Shown here piece by piece: positions 43,401 to 55,400 of a stretch of DNA of 64,000 bases (positions are counted from its first letter, which is position 1; every line of letters starts with the position of its first letter). The DNA lies in the NCBI GenBank assembly GCA_026874595.1, contig CM049310.1:86653056-86717055 (forward strand), given 5' to 3'. The notes beneath the pieces are model-generated. The model had not been told where the DNA came from and made no database searches. It was given only the letters and a program-made list of their open reading frames with translations. A program made the translations under genes and the position numbers. The DNA is from Sipunculus nudus (lineage: Eukaryota > Annelida > Sipuncula > Golfingiida > Sipunculidae).

Positions 43401-46400
43401 TGGTATGATCGAGAAGCACAATGGTGTGCTCAAGCAGATGCTCAAAGGTATGGCAGCAGAGAGGCCTCGAGACTGGGACCGCTACTTGCCAGCGTTACTG
43501 TTTTGCTGTAGGGAAGCGCCACACGAATCTCTTGGGTTCAGTCCATTCGAGCTGTTGTATGGGAGGTTTATTAGGGGGCCCATGACAATTCTGAGAGAAT
43601 TGTGGACGCGTGAGAACGCAGACCCAGAGGTCAAGAGTACCTACCAGTATGTAGTTGATTTACAGAACCGTTTGTCAGAAACACTCAAATTAGCTAGAGA
43701 AAACCTTGCAAAAGAAGCTGGTAGGTATAAAATATATTACGACCAGAAGCGCCGGAGCAGGGATTTGAAGGTAGGTGACAAAGTTCTTGTGAGTCCACTG
43801 ATAGTAATAAATTATTGATGCAGTGGAAAGGGCCATTCAAGGTCGTCGAGAAGTTTAACGACTGAGACTATCGCATACAAATGGACGGTAAGGAAAGAGT
43901 GTATCATATTAATTTACTCAAAAAGTACATCCAGAGGGGTCAAACGGACAGCCACCGTCTACTCGGTGTATTTGGTATAGAACAGCCAAGGTCAACCAGT
44001 ACGGAACAGGTAAGTGATGGAAGTATTCCTGAGGATGAATACGAGGGTAGTGACGTGTCTGAGGCTGCTCACAGGATAGTACCCTTACCTAGCTCCATCC
44101 AGAAAGAATTTGTTGGTGACGTAGAACTAGGACCAAATTTAGACTCAAAAGTTCGAGGCCTACCTATACGGGCGCGAATTCGTTATCCAAACGGATCACA
44201 AGCCGTTAGTGTACATTGACAGATCTAAAACCGTAAACAAGCGTATCATGAGGTGGGCCATGGTACTACAAGAATACCGCTTCCGCTTAGAAGCGATCCC
44301 TGGTAAGCAAAATTATGGACCCGACTTTTTAAGTCGCGTGCCTGGACAAGATGTCAAGTAAATCTGTGTGCCTGGGTTACTTATTCCTGTTAGGATAAGT
44401 CAGTATAAGAACCTCTTTCTTAAAATCTTTTAGATCCAGACTGGATATTTTATTTACGTAAAGCAATTTACTTTAAAACAACAGTCTTTCGTGATTAGGT
44501 CGGAAAAATTCCAGGGAATTTTCTTAAAGGGGGAGTAATGTCACGAAAGTGCTTTGTTTACATTAGCGTCACTGTGGCGGGGGGAGAGTCGTGTCCTCTT
44601 TGACCCTTGGACTGTCGTCCCGATTCATTGTGCAAGGGAGTTGAGGTGGATTTAATTCTTTTAGAGAGCCGAAAACTTGTTATTTTAGTCTCGCCGGCAC
44701 TGGGGCTGCAATTAATCGGCTTTAATTCAACTGGGGTTCCGTTCGAGAGGCCAACTTTAAGGTATTCGGGGCAGATGGCCACGAACCTCGGATCTGAGCA
44801 CACATATATAAAATGCTCTGTGAATCTGTGAAACCTGTGAATCAGAAACCCTGCGTCTGAAGTTAAACGTTGAAATGTGCAGTATTGCAGCTACCAACAG
44901 GACACATCACCCAACCGTGACAGGCAACCTGGAGGGGCAGCTCGGACCACGTGGCACATGAGGCTGGGGCCGGCTTGACACCGTATAACCACGCTGAGAG
45001 GTTGAGAGCGGGCATTGTTCAATATTGAGGTCTGGTAAGCCCTTAACCTGATTGCTGGCTTCTTGATAACAGAGATGGTGATATTGCAGCCTCTTAATGT
45101 ATGTCATTTGATTTCAGTAGCGTAACCCCTTAATTCCTGAATTACTACTTTAATATGCACAGCACGTGTTTTGTAAAGGTTTTCAAATGTCAAAGGCTAC
45201 CGCATGTCGGCGTCATTGTTCATCAGTTTATTCCTGTGATTTCATATAGTTGCCTCTTTTTCCCGCAGTAAACACTAGCCCGGGACTACAGGGTTAGACC
45301 GTTTACATACTTGGCTACGGGTAACGCTCAGAAGCAGGCCGTCTGATACACGAGGCGACGTGAGGCACAGCGGCTGAGGCCATATACGTTATATTGAATA
45401 AATTTGTATGCCAAACCGCATTCTTGTTATTTGTCATATGCCTTCCGGCCTTTAATTTGGTTGAGAAAGAACTCAATCACGAATTTTCGTGACACCTGCA
45501 ATTAAGGAAGGTGGATGTAACGTGTCATGAATCACATTTAATCACATTTTTCATTGTTGGTCACCATTTTTATTAATGAAAGTGATAAGGATGTTCTGTT
45601 AATGCTTCACTTAACTGAATGTGTCTGGTGCAAGTTTATTTCTAATGTGTATAGGCATAAGGAAATGATTTCAATACAAAGCCTTTGCAGACAGACTTAT
45701 TTCCAGTGAGTACACTGTATTTCATATACACCTAATATGCCTGATATAAGGTTGGGCAAATTTAATGCCAAATAACAAAATGAAGTGCCTGATAAGATGA
45801 AATGAACACCAATGTCTTTCCCATTTTTAAATTTTCTAGACCTAACTTATTTTATATAAACATTTTGTGATGAAAAAAGTACCTCCTCATAAAATGGCTT
45901 GTTTGCCTCATCCTGCACCTCTAGGAATCCTTGTTTGTCAAATACCTGTTTTGTTCCTCTCATATACTGCAGTGTGTCTCTGAAAAACAATTAAAATATC
46001 CATAACTTGTACAAAAAATTTTCAAAATATACCAGAAAATGCAGTAATGAAATGCAATTAATTTATATTTACCTACATTAAAAAACATTAAAGCTCATTG
46101 TGATATAAAATACATACACTTACATTTTGATCAATGAAAATGCAAAGAAAGGTATTCTTTAAAAAATAAGTTGAAAGAAGACATATAGAAGTATCACATA
46201 TAATTTTTGGGTAAAAAAAAGTTATTCCATATTTTTTTAAGTAGACACATGTATTGGTTATAGCTAAATGAAATGTTATGCAAGCCGTAAAGTTTGCGAG
46301 GCTTGTGTCACATGGCTGGCGAGTCGTTTAGGCAAGCCTGCAATGATTGACACAAGCCAAGCAAATCTCATGGCTTGCATTACATTTCATGGGGCTATAA

Positions 46401-49400
46401 CTGATTTGTCCCACATGCTCCGCCTCCTTTGTCGAAGGTGACGCTAGTCAGTTCTTTGCCATATTTGGAAAGTTGCCATGCAACTTCACTTGCATGGTCA
46501 CTTTTCATGTCCCTGTGATGCGAGCAGATTTGAATGACAGTTAGAACAAAGGTAAATACGGCGCATGTGGGACAATTCACATTATAGTCAAGTCAATATT
46601 AATTAACACCATTTATACATTATGCAATATACATACAGGTACTTAAGAGAAACATCTCTCACCTGAAGATGTTGACCATAAGATCTAGAAAGATCCTTGA
46701 TAAATCTCTGTTCTGGATATATAACTCATGGGTCTTCTCTGCTTTGATCTCTGTATATGTGAATCTAGTTGGTCTGTAATACAAAGATTATAATATTTAT
46801 ACATACAAAACAGAATTCTAGGTAAACAATTTATTCTGCAGAAAGGTCAACTGCTATGACATAAGACATACAGAGCAAGCTCAATTTCTATATCTGTTAC
46901 GATTTGTGGTGTATTTGAGTGAGACTGATAATATATTTTCTGATATTAGCCAAATGCACTGATATACCTGTAATACCATCATCCTGAACTATAACCAAAA
47001 AAACTTGTGACTGACAAATATATCCAGTGAAATCACACTAATATGACCACATGCAGGACCAGTCAAAGTTTTCATGTTTGCGGGATGGTCATGTTAGCAG
47101 GAGGTTTTTATGATGATTTTAATTTGTCCTCGACCAAAAAAGTGGTTATCTTAATGGGGTGGTTGTGATAGCAGGGTGGTAATAATTCGAGATTTCACAT
47201 TTTATTCATATTATTCATTGTAAAAATTAGATACAACTTTTCAATTATCATCTCTAATTAATAACTTTTAATTGGTCCAGCCTTCAACAAACTTGCCAGC
47301 AATGTTACTCAAATTTCTCAGGATATATGGGATAATATGGGAAATGAAGCCCCTTAGGTCACACTTAGTATTGTTCAAACTTAGACCCAAAATTTTCAAG
47401 GTGTGGCCACAGAAGTTGCATCCCAAATATTATGATACTGATTTATATATATTACAACTACAATCAAGGATCACAAGCAATTCTCCATCCAAACTGCTCT
47501 TACCTCTGGCTTTATATACAGAAAACAATCTTTTATCTGAACTACGGGTTCATGTGATGAGAAGTCCTACCTGTTACAGGCAGTAACCATATGTCTGGTC
47601 TGCATTTTATGAAGAGCTGCTTTGAAAATCTCTGCGGGTCTCTTTGGAAATTCTGGAAGGTTGACCTCTGACCCCACAATCAGTTCCCCTTCATCAATGT
47701 TAGCAATTAGGATGTCTGGCATCTGTAAGATATTTATTACAAGCAGTTGTCATTACTCCTGGACTCTCTAGGCTGAGTAGTGACACCAGTAGGCCCATAA
47801 CTTTATACTGGGAACCATTTGTACAGCAAAACGTCAAATAGAGAACACTGATATTGCATCAGTTTCTGGTGTAAAATTTAAGATTTTATCAAAGGTAATT
47901 AAGTTTGAGACACTTACAATGACATGAACAATAGCATAAGTATAATGTCCATGAGTTTCACTGGTATTACTAAAAAAAACGCCCTTCATACAATGAATAT
48001 TATCTTTTGTATTACAGAATCATTACACACTGAGGCCTAATCTTCCATAATATTATATAATCTTCACCTTGGCGCCCCCTGCTTGTGGTTATTACCAATG
48101 TTCCATCCATAACATGCCAAATGAAAAATTACAATCTCAGATAATTTTCCATGTTCAAACTATCATGTAGTGAAGTAGTCGAGTCCACACCAGCCAAGTC
48201 CAGGCCACTCAAGCACAAGTCTGAGTATTTGTGAATTAAGTCCGAGTCCATTTTCTTCAAGTCCAAGTCATTTGGAACTCAAGTCCAAGTCTGAGTCCCA
48301 GTCCAATACAAATCTTCTAATTAAAAGAAATTTAAAAAGGATACATGAAATAATCATGCAAATGTTATGTTAGTTCACAAGTTCTCTTTTCTTTAATGTT
48401 TAGTTAGGTTTCCCCCTGATGCAGAGCTAAAACTTGGTATGTATAGTCTTATTTTTGTTTTATTCTGTTGGTAGTTCACCCATGTACACATATTCTATAT
48501 CATTTGTGACAGAGTTTTCTTTTCTACTGGACTTGAGATGGACTTGGCTTGATTTCTTGAGTCCTTACCTCCGGGTGCAAGTCTGAGTCCAGAGCTCTAG
48601 AGTCCAAGTTCAAATCAGAGTCCTTTAAAGAGCGGACTAGAGTCCAGACTCGAGTCAAAGTCCGGACTCGAGTCCTACAACAGTACTCACCTCCTGGAGA
48701 TACTCGACATGTCTGGAGTGACAGCCCATGATGAAGGCTCCGGGAGCTTCGATAAACTCCATCATGGCCTCCGACAGCACCGGAACATACGGGAAGGACC
48801 ATTCGAATGGCAGGACAGCATTCCTCAGGCACTGCAAGTTTATTGAAGGAGCTCTATGTTACTATGATATTTGACTTGAATGATGGAGGCTTAGGTTGTA
48901 TAGGTATACAGTGAAACCCCTTTTATGAGGCCACTTTTTTTCTTTCACAGCTTGCAGAATATAGGCCAAAGTGAAAACACTTCAGGTTTCCAAGAAAATT
49001 TTACAGGAACCACCCTTTATCTTAATAAATTAGTTTCTAGGTCCAACTGTAACCAACCATGCAAATATGTCATACAGGGTGGTCAAATTATGTTCTTCCA
49101 CATATATTGCAGAATATAGGTCACAATGACCTAATTTCAGGTCTACAAGGAGACCACTCAGTTGACTGCTATTAAAAAAGGGAGACTGGACCCCCTAGGC
49201 CCCCTCTCTGGATCTACCTCTGTGGTTTAACTGTATTAAATAAAAAATTGGTTCATATCACAATTATCTGTTAAAGATAAAATTCAACTAAACTGATTAA
49301 CGATTCAGATTATTTGCTAGTGTGTTGATAGCCTTAGTGCTATGAGTTTAAGTGACACTTACCTCAGCTATAACTGTGAGACTAGCATAATTTGAAGATG

Positions 49401-52400
49401 TGAACACAATTCTTCTTTGACACAAAATTGCGCATATCAATGAGATGACATCATCAAGGATGAAGCACTGCAGTACAAGATTCAGCTGCAGGTCAACCGG
49501 GGGTTTCTCTGGGTAATCGGGAGGGTAGACATAGTGGGGGATACCATCCAGATCAAACTTCTGTAAAATAGAAATCACAAAACAATAAATATGGAAATGT
49601 CAACAAACAGGGAAACAAATAAAACAAGGGACCTATGGGTCACGACGCTCAGCTGTTATTTCTGATAAAAAAATATTATTTAGAAATGAGGCACATGCTG
49701 GTTTTGTGTAGTAATAAATATAAGCTGTATTATGAGTTGTTGTTGTTTAGCTTATGTATGATTTTGATAGTACCTTTGGAGACAGGGAAGAGGATTGATT
49801 TCATTTATTTTATTAACAATTGGAGTACTACTGTCACACAGATTTTGACTTGGCCATATAACTTATAAGCAGAACATATAATATAAGAGTTTAACTATTT
49901 ATTAAAAAAAAATTACAAATATTGTCCCAAATATAATTTTTATTAAAAATAATAAGAGAATCATATGATTGTTTAAAATGAAATATAACTGATATGATTA
50001 TTAAAATAATATTAAAGAATATATTCATGAATGCATTCATGAATACATTTTGAAAGTATTTGCACGAGTATTCATATACTTTCATTTTTACCTGAATTCC
50101 CATTCTTTATGCAAGAAATTTTATAATGGAGTACATAATCATATTCGTATTTAAATACAATTACAAAGTATTAGCACCATGTCTGGTATTTATTCAATTT
50201 TCACCAAACAATGATGTTGAGAATCCAGAATATACAAAATTCACACATTTAAATAATGATCATAAGTACCTGGTTTTATGGCTTTTATTTATATTAAAAA
50301 ATAACTGTAAAAAATTCATTTTGGACTAATTTCACATCAATGTACACACTAGACACAGTAGGAATCTAGATTAATATTATCAACTGCATCTTTGTCTATC
50401 ATTAATTTCCTTCATATGATCCCTAATGATTAGCAATGAATAATATGATTTACTTCTTTATCATTAAAATTGAACTGAAAAATGCCATAGGTGACTGCAT
50501 GGTGTTATTTGGAATATGTGACATTCTACCCATCGATACAAGATTCTTATATCATCAGTAACTGCAAGTTAATTTCCTGTTATTATAAACTAACAAATTC
50601 CTTTTCTATTTTTCTTTAATTTGTTATTAAAAACCAATAAAAATTTATTTATTTGTTGTTTATTGTTATGTTGTTGGTTAAAACTACTAGATGAGTTGGG
50701 TTGGACACCTGGATCAACTGTGGCTGGCCATAAGCTGCCTGGATTCCTGTATGCCTCGCCTCAAGCGTGCATAATTTGATGAAAGGTCAACAAGGTCAAC
50801 ATACAGGTGACTCAAGAGGGGCTGGAGAGAGCTGAAGTCTGACAGGATCTCATAAAAAACATTAATAAAAGCTACAATTTTTGGCCAATTTCTTTCAGCT
50901 TTCTAAACTAAAAAGCTGAAATCCTTATGTGTGCCTGATATGAAAATTATATCAACAGTGCTCACGGGAAACAAAGGTGCCATGGTCACAGTTGGGCAAA
51001 ATTTAAGGTACTAATTTTATATTTATACTAATAACTTATAAAATTTGAAAAATTCAGAACTAATTTTGGGTATTCAATTGAATCTTGATTAAATAATGTT
51101 ACATCCCTGACAAAAAAATCTCTAGCAATGCCCTTGTTAAGGGAGTAAATATATTTCTTGATTTTTTACAAAGTGCATTATGTTTGGGCCCATAACTTAA
51201 AACAATTACGCAATACTGACATCATTCTGGGATGTGCATAGAGAATGAAAAATATGTATATTGTTTATGATTAAAGTCAGATCAGTGGTTTTGATATTAG
51301 GCAGTCTTGAAGTGTAACAATGGGTTTTTAATGGAAAAATGAAGTTTTTCATTAATATCTCGAAGGTATTAGGTCCTAGTGACCAAATTCTTGGCATGGT
51401 AGGGGATTTTGGAGACATCTAACTGTATGCTGAATTTTAAGGAACTTAGAGCTGAAGCTGGGGAGCTGAGCTTTTGCAAACTGCATAACACTAGCTTGAT
51501 GTAAACAATATGTTACAAGGTGCTTGAAAACTTGATTAAAATCTACAGTTTTTGATCAACTGGTTTTGAAATTTTTGGTGTTAACAGTTGAAATGCTGAC
51601 AAAAACATGCTGTGAAAATTAAATCCACAGTACTTACAGGAAAAAAACGTGCCATGGTCAAAGTTGGGCAAAATTTAAGGTACCAATTTTTTATTTTTAT
51701 TAATATTTTAAAAAATTTAAAAGATTTTCATCTAATTTTGGGTATACAATTAAATTTTGATTAATTGAAGTTATATTACTGGAAAAAAGGTCCACAGCTT
51801 TAACATTTTTTGTGTTAAGTGATCAAATATCTTTCCTTATTTTTTTCAAAATGCATTATGTTTGGGCCCAGAACTTTTTTAAATTAAATAATACAGACAT
51901 AATTTCTGGCATGTACATAGGAACTATATAGAGGAATATTTATGGTAAATATGAGGAAAAACAGATGAGTGGTTTTGATATTAGGCAGTCCTAAAGTGTG
52001 AAAATAGGTTTTTAATAAAAAATTAAGGTTTTTCCTTAATTTCTCAAAGGAACGAAGTTGCAAAGACCCAGTTTTCGGCTTGGTAGGAGATCTTGGGGAC
52101 ATCTAACATTATGCCGAATTTTGGATTCCTAGGTCTTACGGTTTCAAAACGTGCCACATCTACGGACGGACGGACGGACGGACGGACGGACGGACAGACG
52201 GACGGATGACGGACAATGGACCACGACTATAGCTCAGATGACTTATAGTCAGCTGAGCTAAAAAGTTATGCATATAATGAAGTTATATATGGTTATAACC
52301 TAGATCGAGTTCAAATGCATACCCAAATTTATAACAGTAAAAGTTTACAAACAAAAGCCACATAATAATTAAGATCTGATTTGCTTAACACTGAATCTAA

Positions 52401-55400
52401 TCCTCTAACCAAAAACAAATATATTTCAAAAAAGTTTAATTTCACTCTTTTCTTTACCTCTAACTCTGTTATGATTGATAATTAGACAAATTAATGTATC
52501 ATTGTTGTCAAAACCCCCTATTATGGCCTATATCTAAAACCAAACAAAAGTTGTTTTTAATTCATATTAGACCCTATAAAGTATACATTATTTTAAACCT
52601 GGTACAGTGATCTTTCTGATGATATGTATATTTTTGAACTTTTCATTCATTCACTTTTCAGTGGGCTATAATATTTGTCTTTCTTGTTGAAAAATGAAAT
52701 TTTAAATTTTTGACTGAATCAGTTTTAGGGGCGGTATAAACATCATACATGAGAAACAGAGTTATTTTTGAGATTTTCTCATGCAAGAAGAAATATAATG
52801 GATGAGAATTTCCATTTGTTTAATGTATCATTCACAAACTATTAATATTTTGAGAGCCTTTAATAATAATTTATATAATAATGGATACACTGCCTAGTAG
52901 GCCTATATAGTGTCTCGTGAGATCATGGAAATGCAACCATTGCAAAACTTTGCAAAAATGAAAATTGAGAAAATTTAACCTTACAAATAACCCCACTACT
53001 TTATAGTGATTGATAAGTAATATGTACTCTACCACAATGATTTGTCCAGCTGGTGGTAGCGGGGTCCTGGTCAGCTGAAGTGCCCACTCCTTACACAGCT
53101 CATTCCTCCTCTTGCTGTCAGCTTTCACTTTCTCCACCAGTCTGCAACCAGAGGAACAGACAGCACTTACATGTACATCAGCAAATGCACTAATATGTGT
53201 GTTTTCTCATTTTTTTGGTTCATTTTAGCTGAATACAAAAGCTTCCCATCAAATCAACCCCACCACATAAACTTAGTATCTCCAATTCATCTGTTTTTTT
53301 TTTTAATATGTTGTTATGGTTCTGTGTGTCTGTTTACCATAACAAGACTGCTTGACCAGATGTCCATTCCTACACATACATGATAACTAGTGGTGTGCCG
53401 ATTAATTGATTAAATCGTTCATTTTCTGTCAAAATGAATTAAACTGATTACATTTTTGCATAATCAATTTAAAACAATTATGTGCCCACATATCTATTAC
53501 TGTCAGATATATAGGAACACAAAGTAATGACCAGCATCAAAATGGAACCTTGCACAGCCAACAATTGTCTGAAGGCAAGTCGACCTCGGATATGGTCAGA
53601 CTGATAGTTTAATTATGAATACCAATGTATATGTCATACTTTTTACAGGGGTCAATATTTTAGGTACAAGTGTACAAGGTTATATGGAAAGTACAAACAA
53701 TAACTGATTAATAATCAATGATTGCTCTTCTTTATTTTTTAATAATTGATTATGATTTTAAAACCAATTCCTACCACTGATGATAGCAAGCAAATTTGTG
53801 GAATTTATGTCCTCCGCTTCTTCCTCTTGTTGTTTTTCATGCTTGCCTTATCAATGTATTTTAGTTTTTATATTCCCCTGAAGATGTCTCCACATGTCAT
53901 AATTTTTGTTGTGAAATAGGACCAAAATTTGATAATTTTGTTTTGATGGTGAGAATAAATTTTCAGACAGACACTCCAAAAGCAATCCCAACCAAGGTAT
54001 GCAGTGACACAAATTTAAATGAAATTAGATAATATTTAAGAAAGTTATCACACGGAAAAGAAACCTGACAGGTGGACAGACAGACAAGCCCAAATCATGA
54101 CAACTCACAAACAAGGAGAACAAGCTTAAAAGAAGATTCACAGAATAAGAATCAGTTGGAAGCCTAAAAAAATATGATTGTGAAGTAACGTGGAATGGCC
54201 AACAGGTGGCATATGTCCTATATAGGACATGAACTTATTATCACCTGTTTTACATGTTGTTATTGTCTGTGTGGACAACTAACAGACAGACAAACCCAAA
54301 TCAGGACAACTCACATACAAGGAGAACAAGCTTAAGAGAAGATTCACAGAATAAGCATCGGTTGGAATCCTGAAAAAGTTTGATTGTGAAGTTACATGGT
54401 ATGGCCAACAGGTGGCATATGTCCTAAACAGGACATGGACTTATTATCACCTGTTTTACATGTTGTTATTGTCTGTGTGCGAGTAAACATGAAAGGTGCA
54501 AGCAATATGAAGTAGAAGTAACAGTGATTAAAAAACAGGTTAGAAGCTTTTTAATTTTTCGCACCACTGATTGCTCCCAATACAAGCTTTTTTTCCCACT
54601 TGTGTACAGGAGTATGCAAATGGTTTTAGTATGAAAGATTGGCAGATACCATAATAATTTTAAATAGAAAACACTACTGTTCTTGTATACTATTATTTAA
54701 TGCACCTGATATGTGAATAGGTGCCTTTAATAATAACGACATATTAATCCTATTATATTGTTCCTTACCCCATCATACAATATAAAGTGCCACAAATTGG
54801 TCATTGATCTATTCCAGTTAATTCTTACCTTGAGAGGAAATCTTTATGAGTATTGTAGTAAGGCAGTTTGGAGATCACAGCAAAGCACAAAGGAATGAAA
54901 CAAATCATCTGACCAATGTCTCCGTCAGATAAACTCCAGGATCTGTCATCTCCTTTCAGACCATTCTTCTCCTCCTGTAATTCATAAATATTCTCACACT
55001 CATCAAATATCCTCACACTTATCACACTTATCAATATCAAAACATGATTATGCAATGCTATGAAGTTAGATGGTTAGATGAGTTCTTGGTTGATTATTCT
55101 GTGACTAACCATTTGAGAAATAAATTGCTTAGCTGACCATTTTCTAATTCCCCCAAAACTAAAATAGAATAATTGATAGAGTGATAATTCTTTGGTTTAT
55201 ATTAAACTCTTTTTGATTAAATTTTAAACCATAATTTTAAGTGTTTTCATTCAAACTTTCCATAACCATGGCAACAAAATCTCCATATTCTTTTGAATTG
55301 CCTAGTCACCAATTTGGTATGCAGCAAGACGGGCTTCTGTGGCTCAGGGGTAGAGCTCAGGACTCAAAGCCGGGAGATCGTGAGTTCGAATCTCAGCCGG

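Larger units (their letters stand above)
39523..45494 (+). mobile_element. LTR retrotransposon, Ty3/Gypsy type with Gmr1-like domain order, internally deleted
   Basis: Complete insertion of 5972 bp with two LTRs (957 and 956 bp), a 5-bp target-site duplication (CCTGC at 39518-39522 and 45495-45499), a primer-binding site and a polypurine tract. The order of recognisable parts is Gag with zinc knuckle, protease, integrase, integrase C-terminal tail, a short pre-RT linker, then only the C-terminal end of RNase H. RT is missing. It lies in DENND3 intron 9 in antisense orientation. Confidence 0.93.

Noticed and set aside
55328-55400. True tRNA gene
   Set aside because: A and B boxes are present, but the sequence continues into a SINE body with A-tail and target-site duplication, and the cloverleaf is poor.
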